Made by a program: the position numbers and the translations under genes
Notes under the pieces: model-generated
What the model was told of the DNA's origin: nothing
The model's database searches: none
Seen by the model: only the letters and a program-made list of their open reading frames with translations
Origin: Bradyrhizobium hipponense
GTDB taxonomy: Bacteria; Pseudomonadota; Alphaproteobacteria; Rhizobiales; Xanthobacteraceae
Reading direction: 5' to 3'
DNA length: 64,000 nucleotides
Assembly: GCF_008123965.1 (NCBI RefSeq)
Contig: NZ_VSTH01000059.1
Span: 1 to 64,000, forward strand
In this document: positions 16,406 to 24,556 of the stretch, piece after piece
How positions within the stretch are numbered: the first letter of the stretch is position 1
Layout: each line of letters begins with the position of its first letter

Positions 16406-17494
16406 TCAGATTTCGATCCGCGTCCGCCCGTCGGAGCTGAACAGATGCAGCTTCGCCTGTACCGCGGCGACGCGGATTTTCTCGCCAATGGCCGGGGCCT
16501 CGGTTCCGGGAATCCGGACGATGACCTCGCCCGGCGGCAGCTCGCCGGGATTGGCGGCGATGCGCTGCTCGTCATGCGCCCGCGCGCCGTAGATGAAGGT
16601 CTCGGCGCCGACGCGCTCGATCGCCTCCACGGTCAGCGGCAGCGCGATCCCGCCGACCGGTGTCTGGTCGGTGATGACGAAATCTTCCGGGCGGATGCCG
16701 AGAATGCCGGCCTCGCTCGCGCGGCCATCGCCGAGCTGCGAGGTGATCTCGTCCTGGCGGATCGACATCAAATTCATCGGCGGGGCGCCGATGAAGGAGG
16801 CGACGAACGTTGTCGCCGGTTTCTCGTAGATCGCCAGCGGATTGCCGACCTGCTCGACCTGGCCGCCATTCATCACGACGAGAACATCGGCGAGCGTCAT
16901 CGCTTCGAGCTGATCGTGGGTGACGTAGATCGACGTCGTGTTCAGCCGGCGCTGCAGTTTGCGGATCTCGACCCGCATCGCGATGCGCAGTTTGGCGTCG
17001 AGATTGGAGAGCGGCTCGTCGAACAGAAACACTTTTGGCTGGCGCACGATGGCGCGGCCCATGGCGACGCGCTGGCGCTGGCCGCCGGACAGCTGGCGCG
17101 GCTTGCGCTCCAGCATCGAGGTCAGCTCGAGCACGCGCGCGGCTTCCTCGACGCGGGTCTTGATCTCGGCTTCCGCCATGCCGCGGTTGCGCAGGCCGTA
17201 GGCCATGTTGTTGTAGACGCTCATATGCGGATAGAGCGCGTAGTTCTGGAATACCATCGCAATGTCGCGATCGGCGGGCTCGACCTGGTTGACGACACGG
17301 CCGCCGATATCGATCTCGCCGCCGGTGACGGTTTCGAGGCCCGCGACCATGCGCAGCAGGGTCGACTTGCCGCAGCCGGAGGGGCCGACCAGCACGCAGA
17401 ACTGCCCGTCGGCAACATCGACGTTGACGCCCTTGATGGCCTCGAAGCCGCCGAGATAGGTCTTGCGCACGTTGCGCAGGGTGACGTTAGCCAT
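16406..17494 (-). CDS. ugpC: Glycerol-3-phosphate ABC importer ATPase UgpC
   Basis: The ATPase of the UgpBAEC importer for sn-glycerol-3-phosphate and its diesters. 362 residues. The ABC domain has P-loop GPSGCGKST near residue 37, signature LSGGQRQRVAMGRA near residue 134 and Walker B VFLFDEPLSNLD. The TOBE/OB regulatory domain runs from about residue 235 (GIRPEDFVIT) to the end. It belongs to the MalK/UgpC group, whose sugar-type specificities overlap. Assignment rests on the adjacent UgpB-like binding protein. It is the last gene of the operon, 20 bases after ugpE. Confidence 0.92.
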   Translation of the reverse strand: MANVTLRNVRKTYLGGFEAIKGVNVDVADGQFCVLVGPSGCGKSTLLRMVAGLETVTGGEIDIGGRVVNQVEPADRDIAMVFQNYALYPHMSVYNNMAYGLRNRGMAEAEIKTRVEEAARVLELTSMLERKPRQLSGGQRQRVAMGRAIVRQPKVFLFDEPLSNLDAKLRIAMRVEIRKLQRRLNTTSIYVTHDQLEAMTLADVLVVMNGGQVEQVGNPLAIYEKPATTFVASFIGAPPMNLMSIRQDEITSQLGDGRASEAGILGIRPEDFVITDQTPVGGIALPLTVEAIERVGAETFIYGARAHDEQRIAANPGELPPGEVIVRIPGTEAPAIGEKIRVAAVQAKLHLFSSDGRTRIEI

Positions 17495-17514
17495 AACAAC
17501 TCACTTCCAAGAAC

Positions 17515-18363
17515 CTACTTTTCCGTCTCGACCAGTCCGCGCACGAAGAGTTTCTGCATGACGACCACGACGAACACCGGCGGCAGCATCGCCAGCACGG
17601 CAGTCGCCATCACGATCGGCCATTCGGTCAGCGCATCGGTGGTGGTGATCATCTTGCGGATGCCGACCTGGATGGTCTGCATGTCGTCGCGCGTGGTGAT
17701 CAGCAGCGGCCAGAGATACTGATTCCAGCCGAGGATGAAGAGGATCACGAACAGCGCCGCCATGTTGGTGCGCGACAGCGGCAGCAGCGTATCCCAGAAG
17801 AAGCGGACCGGGCCGGCGCCGTCGATGCGCGAGGCTTCCAGAAGCTCGTCCGGCACCGTCATGAAGAACTGCCGGAACAGCAGCGTCGCGGTGGCCGAGG
17901 CGATCAGCGGCAGCGACAGGCCGGCATAGCTGTCGAGCATGTGCAGATCGGCGACGATCTTGTAGGTCGGATAGATGCGCACCTCGACCGGCAGCATCAA
18001 GGTGATGAAGATGATCCAGAAGATCGGCATCCGGAATGGAAAGCGGAAATAGACGATCGCATAGGCCGAGATGATCGAGATCGCGATCTTTCCGATTGCG
18101 ATCGCCAGCGCCATCACCAGCGAGTTCAGCATCATGTTGCCGACGGGCTCGCGGGTCGAGCCGCTCGTGCCGACGAAGATGGTCTGGTAATAGACCTCGA
18201 AGAAATGGCCGCCCGGCAACAGCGACATCTGCCCGTTGGCGATCAGCGCGTTGTCCTGGGTGGAGGCGATGATCGCGATGTAGACCGGGAAGGCGACGAT
18301 CGCGATCCCGATCCACAGGATGATGTGGGCGACGTAGCGCCTGAAGCCCTCTTCCTCGACCAT
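17515..18363 (-). CDS. ugpE: Glycerol-3-phosphate ABC importer permease UgpE
   Basis: An inner-membrane permease of 282 residues with about six transmembrane helices, beginning with HIILWIGIAIVAFPVYIAI near residue 13. The EAA loop that docks the ATPase is EASRIDGAGPVRFFWDTLLP near residue 180. The final helix includes AVLAMLPPVFVVVVMQKLFV. It is the MalG/UgpE-type second permease and pairs with UgpA. Its ATG overlaps the UgpA stop by one base (TGATG), so coupling is expected. Confidence 0.92.
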   Translation of the reverse strand: MVEEEGFRRYVAHIILWIGIAIVAFPVYIAIIASTQDNALIANGQMSLLPGGHFFEVYYQTIFVGTSGSTREPVGNMMLNSLVMALAIAIGKIAISIISAYAIVYFRFPFRMPIFWIIFITLMLPVEVRIYPTYKIVADLHMLDSYAGLSLPLIASATATLLFRQFFMTVPDELLEASRIDGAGPVRFFWDTLLPLSRTNMAALFVILFILGWNQYLWPLLITTRDDMQTIQVGIRKMITTTDALTEWPIVMATAVLAMLPPVFVVVVMQKLFVRGLVETEK

Positions 18364-19244
18364 CAGTAGGTCACCTTGCGTTCGACGAAGCGGAACTGGA
18401 TTCCCGTCAGCACGATGACCATGACCATCAGGATCACCGATTGCGCCGCGGAGCTGCCGAGATTGCCGCCGAGCAGGCCGTCGGAATAGACCTTGTAGAC
18501 CAGCGTCACCGTCGACGTTCCGGGCCCGCCGCGGGTCATGGTGTCGATGATGCCGAACGTATCGAAGAAGGCATAGACGATGTTGACGACCAGGAGGAAG
18601 AAGATGGTCGGCGACAGCAGCGGGAAGGTCACGGTCCAGAACCGCCGCATCGGGCGCGCGCCGTCGATCGCAGCGGCCTCGAGCACGCTCTTCGGAATCG
18701 CTTGCAGGCCGGCGAGGAAGAACAGGAAATTATAGGAGATCTGCTTCCACGCGGCGGCCAGGATGATCAGCGCTGCGGCCTGGTCGCCGTCGAGCAGCGG
18801 ATTCCAGTCGACACCCATCGCACGCAGATAGCGCGAGAGCACGCCGAGCGAGGGATGCAGCATGAAGATCCAGAGCACGCCGACCACGGGCGGTGCCACC
18901 GCATAGGGCCAGATCAGCAGCGTGCGATAGAGAATCGAGCCGCGCAGCGGCTTGTCCGCCATCACCGCGAGCAGCAGCGCGAAGGACAGCGACGAGACGG
19001 CGATGGCGAACGAGAAGAAGAAGGTCCGGACGATCGCCGCGAAATAGGAGGGATCCCTGAACAGCTCGAGATAATTCTCGAACCAGACGAAGGTCGTCGA
19101 CAGGCCGAAGGCGTCCTGGAGCAGGAAGGATTGGATCACCGCCTGCAAGGCCGGCCAATAAAAGAAAATCAGGACAATCGCGAGCTGCGGCGCAACCAGC
19201 ACATAGGGCAATAGCCTTGCTTGGAAAATGGCTTGCTTTTGCAT
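18363..19244 (-). CDS. ugpA: Glycerol-3-phosphate ABC importer permease UgpA
   Basis: An inner-membrane permease of 293 residues. The first transmembrane helix is LLPYVLVAPQLAIVLIFFYW. The EAA loop is EAAAIDGARPMRRFWTVTFP near residue 190. The last helix is ILMVMVIVLTGIQFRF. It is the MalF/UgpA-type partner of UgpE. It lies 50 bases after the binding-protein gene ugpB on the same strand, in the order ugpB-ugpA-ugpE-ugpC, which matches E. coli. Confidence 0.92.
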   Translation of the reverse strand: MQKQAIFQARLLPYVLVAPQLAIVLIFFYWPALQAVIQSFLLQDAFGLSTTFVWFENYLELFRDPSYFAAIVRTFFFSFAIAVSSLSFALLLAVMADKPLRGSILYRTLLIWPYAVAPPVVGVLWIFMLHPSLGVLSRYLRAMGVDWNPLLDGDQAAALIILAAAWKQISYNFLFFLAGLQAIPKSVLEAAAIDGARPMRRFWTVTFPLLSPTIFFLLVVNIVYAFFDTFGIIDTMTRGGPGTSTVTLVYKVYSDGLLGGNLGSSAAQSVILMVMVIVLTGIQFRFVERKVTY

Positions 19245-19294
19245 GATGTCAGCAGAGCGGCAGGCCGCGAATGCGTGGCCTGCCGCTCATTGCC

Positions 19295-20611
19295 TCACTT
19301 GACGGCGGTCTTTTCGAACTGCCGCAGCATCGTGTTACCGCGCTCGACCGCGGCGTCGAGCGCCTGCTTGGCGGTCTTCTTGCCGGCCAGCGCCTGCTCG
19401 ATCTCTTCCGACCAGACGTCACGGAGCTGAACCATGTTGCCGAGGCGCAGGCCACGCGAGTTCTCGGTCGGCTCCTTGTTGGTCAGCTCGAGCAGCGGGG
19501 TCTCGAGATAGGGCTGATCCTTGTAGAAGCCTTCTGCCTTGGCCTTCTCATAGGCTGCCTTGGTGATCGGCAGATAGCCCGAGGCCTTGTGGATGTAGAC
19601 CTGGCGATCGGTGTCGGAGAGGAAGGTCAGGAATTTCGCGACGCCCTTGTATTCCTCGGCCGACTTGCCGCCCATCACCCACAGCGAGGCGCCGCCGATG
19701 ATCGAGTTCTGCGGTGCGCCCTTGACGTCCGGATAATACGGCATCGGCACCGCGGTGAAGTTGAACTTGGCCTGCGCCTTGACGTTGCCGAAGAACGCCG
19801 ACGAGGTCAGGTAGATCGGGCATTCGCCGGAGGTGAAGCGGCCTTCACCGGTGTTGGTGCGCCCGGCATAGTCGTAGGTCTTGTTCTTCTGGAGCTCGAC
19901 CAGGGTTTCGAGGTGCTTGACCTGGAGCGGTCCGTTGAACTCCAGCACAGTGTCGAATCCGTCGAGGCCGTTAGCCTTGCTGGCGAGCGGCACGTTGTGC
20001 CAGGCGGAGAGCTGCTCGAGATTGACCCAGGTGATCCAGGAGCCGGAGAAGCCGCAGGTGTCGTGACCGGCAGCCTTCAGCTTCTTGGCGGCCTCGAACG
20101 TTTCAGGCCAGGTCTTCGGGATCTCGACGTTCGCCTTCTTCAGCTCGTCGAGATTGACCCACATCACAGTCGAGGACGAGTTGAAGGGGAACGACAGCAT
20201 CTCGCCCTTCGAGGTCGAATAGTAGCCGGTGATGGCGGGCAGGTAGATCTTCGGATCGAACTTCTCGCCGGCCTCGGCCATCAGCTTGTAGACGGGTTTG
20301 ACCGCGCCGGTTGCGGCCATCATGGTCGCGGTGCCGACTTCGAACACCTGCATGATGTGCGGTGCGTTGCCGGCGCGGAACGCCGCGATGCCCGCGTTCA
20401 TCGTGTCGGGGTAGTTGCCCTTGTAGGTCGGGATGACCTTGTAGTCGCTCTGCGAGGCGTTGAAGTCAGTCGCGAGCTTGACGATGACGTCGTTGTTGGC
20501 GCCGGTCATCGCGTGCCACCACTGGATTTCAGTCACGGCCAGGGCCGGCGAGGCGCCCAAACCAAACGTGACTGCAACGGCGGCAGCCGCACCAAAGTGT
20601 CGAAGTGCCAT
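19295..20611 (-). CDS. ugpB: Glycerol-3-phosphate-binding protein UgpB
   Basis: The periplasmic substrate-binding protein. 438 residues with a signal peptide ending ALA-VTE at about residue 22. It follows E. coli UgpB closely in IQWWHAMTG, IPTYKGNYPDTMNAGIAAFR, APHIMQVFEVGTATMMA and NSIIGGASLWVMGGK, and in the C-terminal KGLRLGNM-type segment GLRLGNMVQLRDVW. The start is the ATG at 20611 behind AGGGAGG. The frame is open further upstream but has no conserved sequence. A PHO-box match 54 bases upstream suggests PhoB control under phosphate limitation. Confidence 0.94.
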   Translation of the reverse strand: MALRHFGAAAAVAVTFGLGASPALAVTEIQWWHAMTGANNDVIVKLATDFNASQSDYKVIPTYKGNYPDTMNAGIAAFRAGNAPHIMQVFEVGTATMMAATGAVKPVYKLMAEAGEKFDPKIYLPAITGYYSTSKGEMLSFPFNSSSTVMWVNLDELKKANVEIPKTWPETFEAAKKLKAAGHDTCGFSGSWITWVNLEQLSAWHNVPLASKANGLDGFDTVLEFNGPLQVKHLETLVELQKNKTYDYAGRTNTGEGRFTSGECPIYLTSSAFFGNVKAQAKFNFTAVPMPYYPDVKGAPQNSIIGGASLWVMGGKSAEEYKGVAKFLTFLSDTDRQVYIHKASGYLPITKAAYEKAKAEGFYKDQPYLETPLLELTNKEPTENSRGLRLGNMVQLRDVWSEEIEQALAGKKTAKQALDAAVERGNTMLRQFEKTAVK

Positions 20612-20665
20612 CAAGAAAACCTCCCTAGGGCCGTCAAAATTGATCGCTTGCGCTAGCAGCGCCAT

Positions 20666-20683
20666 ATGACGTTCACATGACTG
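20666..20683 (-). promoter_or_regulatory. PHO box upstream of ugpB
   Basis: On the minus strand CAGTCAT-GTGA-ACGTCAT. The rhizobial PHO box is two CTGTCAT heptamers separated by 4 bases. The copies here match 6/7 and 5/7 with exact spacing. Its centre is about 63 bases before the ugpB ATG. Confidence 0.6.
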
Positions 20684-20873
20684 TGTAAGCGGCCGAAACG
20701 AAAGCGGCAAGCGCTGCAAAAGGGAAGCCGTCAATTAGGCGAAGACGCGGGCTGCGTGATCCGTTCGCGGTGCACGCGCGCGCCCGCGCCGCAATGCGGC
20801 ATCGGACGATGCGGAAGGCGAGCGCCGTCGGTGCGGAATGGCGGGGATCCGATGCGGCTCCGGTCTCCCTTAA

Positions 20874-20997
20874 CCTCTCCCGCTTGCGGGAGAGGTCGGC
20901 GCGGAGCGCCGGGTGAGGGCTCTCTCCCCTTGGGGATTGCCCCGTTGCGGATGCACCCTCTCCCCGGCCCTCTCCCGCAAGCGGGAGAGGGAGCGCA
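20874..20997. repeat. Palindromic intergenic repeat, family B (copy 2)
   Basis: CCTCTCCCGCTTGCGGGAGAGG at the left and CCTCTCCCGCAAGCGGGAGAGG at the right are each palindromic and of the same family as 5160-5285. It lies between the CoA-transferase stop and the ugpB promoter. The rest of the 20612-21033 gap holds only the PHO box and no gene. Confidence 0.7.
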
Positions 20998-21033
20998 CCT
21001 GCGCTGCCGCTCGGCCTTGTTCTCGTCTCAGCC

Positions 21034-22254
21034 TTAGCGCTTGCGCTCGGGTCCGCAGACGGTGCCCTTTTCGACCATCGCGTCGATCTCTGCGCTGGAG
21101 TACCCGAACTCGCCCAGCACCTCGGCGGCGTGCTGGCTGAATTTCGGCGGCAACCGGCGCAGGCTCGGCTTGCTGCGATCGAGCCGGATCGGTGAGGCGA
21201 CGCCCTTGTACCAATCCTTCTCGATGATATCGCCGCGGTGGATCGTGTGCGGGTTGGTCAAGGCCTGGTCGATCTTCTGCACGGGACCTGCGGGCAGGCC
21301 CGCGGCGAGCAGGCGATCGCACAGCGGCTCGGCCTCGTGCTGGCTGAACACCGCGGCGAGCTCGGCGCGCAGCGCCTCGCGATTGGCGATGCGGTCCTTG
21401 TTGCGGGCAAAGCGCGGATCAGTGCCGAGCTCGGGCTTGCCGATCTCCTTGGCGAGCTTGCGGAAGGTGCCGTCATTGCCGACGCCGATGAAGATGTCGT
21501 CGGTCTTGGTCGGGAAGATCGCGTAGGGCACGAGGTTGGGATGCTCGTTGCCGGTCAGGCCCGGCGGCTTGCCATGCATGAAATAGTTCGCGGTGTGCGG
21601 ATGCATGATGGCAAGGCCGGTCTCGTACAGCGTCGTCTCCAGGAACTGGCCCTGGCCGGAACGCTGCCGCTCCGACAGCGCCATCAGGATGCCGATCGCC
21701 GCATGGAGCCCGGTGGTGATGTCGACCAGCGGCACGCCAATCCGCATCGGCCCGCTCTCGGGCGAGCCGGTCGCCGCGATCATGCCGGTCATGGCCTGGA
21801 TGATGGCGTCATAGCCGGGATTGCCGCCGCGCGGGCCGTCGGCGCCGAAGCCGCAGATCCGGCAATGCACGAGGCGCGGGAACCTTTTGCGCAGCACCTC
21901 GTTGCCGATGCCCCATTTCTCCAGCGTGCCCGGCTTGAAATTCTCGATCAGGACGTCGGCCGTTTCCAGCATCTTGAGCAGCACGATGCGGCCGCCCTCG
22001 GAGGCGAGGTCGAGACCGATCGAGCGCTTGTTGCGGTTAATGCCGACGAAATAGGCCGCGTCTTCCTCGTGGAAGGGAGGACCCCAGTCGCGCACCTCGT
22101 CGCCGGCGGGCGGCTCGACCTTGATCACGTCGGCGCCGTGGTCGGCGAGGATCTGGGTGCAGTAGGGGCCGCCGAGCACGCGCGTGAGATCGATGACGCG
22201 CAGTCCGCTCATCGCGCCCATTACGGCTTCAGAACCTGCGGCTTCAGAACTCAT
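21034..22254 (-). CDS. CaiB/BaiF-type (family III) CoA-transferase
   Basis: 406 residues. GLRVIDLTRVLGGPYCTQIL begins the fold and HGADVIKVEPPAGDEVRDWGPPF is the family CoA-binding region near residue 45. RNKRSIGLDL and LIENFKPG follow. YDAIIQAMTGMIAATG is near residue 145, with the nucleophilic Asp expected in its second helix. These enzymes move CoA between an acyl-CoA and a carboxylic acid. The substrate is not predictable, and no linked acyl-CoA gene is nearby. I use the ATG at 22254. The frame continues to 22341 without conserved sequence, and the internal ATG before SGLRV is another option. Confidence 0.88.
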   Translation of the reverse strand: MSSEAAGSEAVMGAMSGLRVIDLTRVLGGPYCTQILADHGADVIKVEPPAGDEVRDWGPPFHEEDAAYFVGINRNKRSIGLDLASEGGRIVLLKMLETADVLIENFKPGTLEKWGIGNEVLRKRFPRLVHCRICGFGADGPRGGNPGYDAIIQAMTGMIAATGSPESGPMRIGVPLVDITTGLHAAIGILMALSERQRSGQGQFLETTLYETGLAIMHPHTANYFMHGKPPGLTGNEHPNLVPYAIFPTKTDDIFIGVGNDGTFRKLAKEIGKPELGTDPRFARNKDRIANREALRAELAAVFSQHEAEPLCDRLLAAGLPAGPVQKIDQALTNPHTIHRGDIIEKDWYKGVASPIRLDRSKPSLRRLPPKFSQHAAEVLGEFGYSSAEIDAMVEKGTVCGPERKR

Positions 22255-22411
22255 GCCTTCGCTTCCCCTGTGTCGATTGTTGATCACAAGGCCTAGCGAG
22301 GTTCGTGCACGCCAGCAATGGCCCCAAACGTGGGGCCGCATGCGCCGGTGGAAATCAAACGGAATTGGCCGGCCCGATGGGGATCTCGGGCCAGCCGATC
22401 CGCCGTTCCGA

Positions 22412-22837
22412 TCAGACGACGGTCAGGCGGACGTCGACATTGCCGCGGGTGGCGTTGGAATAGGGGCACACTTGGTGAGCCTTCTCGACCAGGGCCTCAG
22501 CTTCGGCACGGGCAAGGCCCGGCAGCGAGACGGAAAGATCGATGTCGAGGCCGAACCCGCCGGCCGAACGCGGGCCGATACCGACGGTCGAGGTGACGGA
22601 GGCGTCGGCCGGGACCTTCGGTCCGCCCTGGGAGGCCACGAACTTCATCGCGCCGATGAAGCAGGCGGCATAGCCGGCCGCAAACAGCTGCTCGGGATTG
22701 TTGCCGGCACCGCCGCCGCCGCCGAGCTCCTTCGGCGTGGTGAGCTTGACGTCGAGGGCGCCGTCGAGCGTTGCGGCATGGCCGTCGCGGCCGCCGGTGG
22801 CCTTGGCGCTGGTCTTGTAGAGAACATTCACGGACAT
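22412..22837 (-). CDS. ohr: Organic hydroperoxide resistance protein Ohr
   Basis: A thiol peroxidase that detoxifies organic hydroperoxides. The 141-residue OsmC/Ohr fold carries the two redox cysteines, one in FAAGYAACFIGAMKF near residue 60 and one in HQVCPYSNATRGN near residue 125. Also typical are NPEQLFAAGYAACF and the N-terminal LYKTSAKATGGRDG. It is divergent from ohrR, with paired palindromes between them. The pair forms a standard peroxide-inducible switch. Confidence 0.95.
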   Translation of the reverse strand: MSVNVLYKTSAKATGGRDGHAATLDGALDVKLTTPKELGGGGGAGNNPEQLFAAGYAACFIGAMKFVASQGGPKVPADASVTSTVGIGPRSAGGFGLDIDLSVSLPGLARAEAEALVEKAHQVCPYSNATRGNVDVRLTVV

Positions 22838-22891
22838 GGTGGTCTCCCTGTGGTTTTTCGGGTGGCGGGCACCTATATCGCAGACAATTAG

Positions 22892-22943
22892 ATTGCGCGC
22901 AATTGAAATTGGAGTGCCTCACATTTAATTGTTCGCAATTGAA
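22892..22943. promoter_or_regulatory. Twin OhrR operator sites between ohr and ohrR
   Basis: ATTGCGCGCAATTGAA (22892-22907) and ATTGTTCGCAATTGAA (22928-22943) share 14 of 16 bases, spaced 36 bp start to start. The first contains the perfect 12-bp palindrome ATTGCGCGCAAT. AT-rich inverted repeats built on CAATT are typical of OhrR operators. Position and symmetry suggest that OhrR binds here and controls both genes. Confidence 0.6.
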
Positions 22944-22994
22944 TACGCGGCCGCCAGGTCCCAGAATGGCGGAACGAATCTCGTGAGATCGAAC

Positions 22995-23456
22995 ATGGCT
23001 CGGAAACAATCGGCGGCGGACGCGCCGCTGCGGCTCGACAACCAGATCTGCTTTGCCGTCTATTCGGCCGCGCATGCCTTCAACCGCGTCTACAAGCCGC
23101 TGCTCGACCGGCTCGGCCTGACCTATCCGCAATATCTGGTGATGCTGGTGCTGTGGGAGCGCGACGATGTGCCGGTCAAGGATATCGGCGAACGCCTGTT
23201 TCTCGATTCAGGCACGCTGACGCCGCTGCTGAAGCGTCTGGAGGCTGCCCATCTGGTCAAGCGCACGCGCTCCAGCGATGACGAGCGCCTGGTGCTGATC
23301 GCGCTGACGCCGCAGGGCCATGCGCTGAAGGAAAAAGCACGCGCCGTGCCGCAGTCGATCCTGGCGGCATCGGACTGCTCGGTATCGGAACTGGTGACGA
23401 TGAAGGACGAGATCGTCGCGCTGCGCGACAGGCTCAACGCCGTGACCGGGGAGTAG
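22995..23456 (+). CDS. ohrR: MarR-family peroxide sensor OhrR
   Basis: A 153-residue winged-helix repressor. Cys19 in LDNQICFAVYSA is the reactive sensor cysteine. Cys128 (ASDCSVSEL) would make it a 2-Cys type, as in Xanthomonas, able to form an intersubunit disulfide. The DNA-binding wing is around RTRSSDDERLVLIALT near residue 92. The start is the ATG at 22995; the open frame to 22929 would run through the operator region. Divergent from its expected target ohr. Confidence 0.93.
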   Translation: MARKQSAADAPLRLDNQICFAVYSAAHAFNRVYKPLLDRLGLTYPQYLVMLVLWERDDVPVKDIGERLFLDSGTLTPLLKRLEAAHLVKRTRSSDDERLVLIALTPQGHALKEKARAVPQSILAASDCSVSELVTMKDEIVALRDRLNAVTGE

Positions 23457-23459
23457 GGA

Positions 23460-23702
23460 TCAGCAAAGGCGCTTCTTCGTAAATGCGCGGCCAGAGTGCG
23501 ACTTCAGGTATTTCTCGAATGCCAGAGCTTTGAGTTTGTCGGGGAAAGCGCAGTACCAGACGAGTACCCATGGCTTGAACTTAGCAGTGTGCGTGGACCT
23601 GCCGGCGTTGTGCTCGGGGATGCGGCGTTTCAGATCCTCTGTGGCCCCTATGTATTCCTGCTCGGGAAATTCGACGCTGCGGATGATATAGACGTACCAC
23701 AT
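23460..23702 (-). CDS. GIY-YIG nuclease superfamily protein
   Basis: An 80-residue single-domain protein of the UPF0213/YhbQ-like group. MWYVYIIRS and EYIGATEDLKRRIPEHN carry the family Tyr, Gly and Arg positions. PWVLVWYCAFPDKLKALAFEKYLK supplies the usual downstream Glu. Proteins of this group are linked to DNA or RNA cleavage, but few have known roles. Its stop lies 3 bases from the convergent ohrR stop. Confidence 0.85.
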   Translation of the reverse strand: MWYVYIIRSVEFPEQEYIGATEDLKRRIPEHNAGRSTHTAKFKPWVLVWYCAFPDKLKALAFEKYLKSHSGRAFTKKRLC

Positions 23703-23758
23703 TGACGATTTTCGCCTGGGTAGTCGCTAAGCGGGCCAAGCAACGTTGCCAGTCCGTC

Positions 23759-23840
23759 TTCGCCCTTCGGGCTTCGCCGGACACCACGCTTCACCCATCG
23801 GGCTCTGCGCGGCTGCGCCACGCGTAGCCCGAAGGGCGAA
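23759..23840. repeat. Palindromic intergenic repeat, family E
   Basis: 15-bp perfect inverted arms TTCGCCCTTCGGGCT (23759-23773) and AGCCCGAAGGGCGAA (23826-23840), with inner pairs such as ACCACGCTTC / GAAGCGTGGT. The last pair runs into the 3' end of the tRNA-Ala gene. Confidence 0.65.
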
Positions 23841-23843
23841 GCG

Positions 23844-23919
<76 letters not shown>

Positions 23920-23985
23920 TTAACCGTCCGACGCGCCTTGGGCGACGCGTCGGGAAAGACCCAGAACCACAGTTCTGGAATTATC

Positions 23986-24396
23986 TCAAGTCTCTTCGTC
24001 ACCGCCGACATCACCAATGATGTCGGTCACGTCCTCATCGCCCTCTTCGTCGTCGGGGATGAAGGTCGAATCATCGTCGTCATCGTCCTCGATGGTCTCG
24101 TCGACCTCGATGTCGTCCTCGGATTCGGGCACAACGGCCTTGACCTTGCCGGTGCTCTCCTCGGCGTCGGCCTCCTCGAGCGAGACCAATTCTTCAGCCT
24201 CCGCCGGCTCCGGCGTGGTGTCGGCAACAGGAGCATGTCTGGCTTCGGCGCCACGGCCCGCGCGAGCCGGTGCCAGCGGGGCAATCGGCACAACTTCGCC
24301 GGTATAGGGCGAGATCACCGGATTCTTATTGAGGTCATAGAACTTCTTGCCCGTGGTCGGGCAAATACGTTTGGTTCCGAGTTCGGACTTGGCCAC
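23986..24396 (-). CDS. TIGR02300 family protein, acidic
   Basis: A 136-residue protein of unknown function, conserved in alphaproteobacteria. The N-terminal 45 residues hold the signature MAKSELGTKRICPTTGKKFY then DLNKNPVISPYTGEVVP. The rest is a strongly acidic, probably disordered tail ending in runs of Asp and Glu (IEDDDDDDSTFIPDDEEGDED). It diverges from aroA across about 160 bp. No partner or catalytic site can be proposed. Confidence 0.88.
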   Translation of the reverse strand: MAKSELGTKRICPTTGKKFYDLNKNPVISPYTGEVVPIAPLAPARAGRGAEARHAPVADTTPEPAEAEELVSLEEADAEESTGKVKAVVPESEDDIEVDETIEDDDDDDSTFIPDDEEGDEDVTDIIGDVGGDEET

Positions 24397-24556
24397 GGCA
24401 GAGGAATCCTGGAATGTCTGAAAAGCGGTGTTTCACTTGGCTAGTTGGCGGCCCGCTGTCAATAGCGCATTACGGGAGAATGACATGCCGTGACGGAGCA
24501 AGGACCATGTGGTACCTGCGCTCCCGCCGCTTGAGGGCACATCCAAGGACACAATC

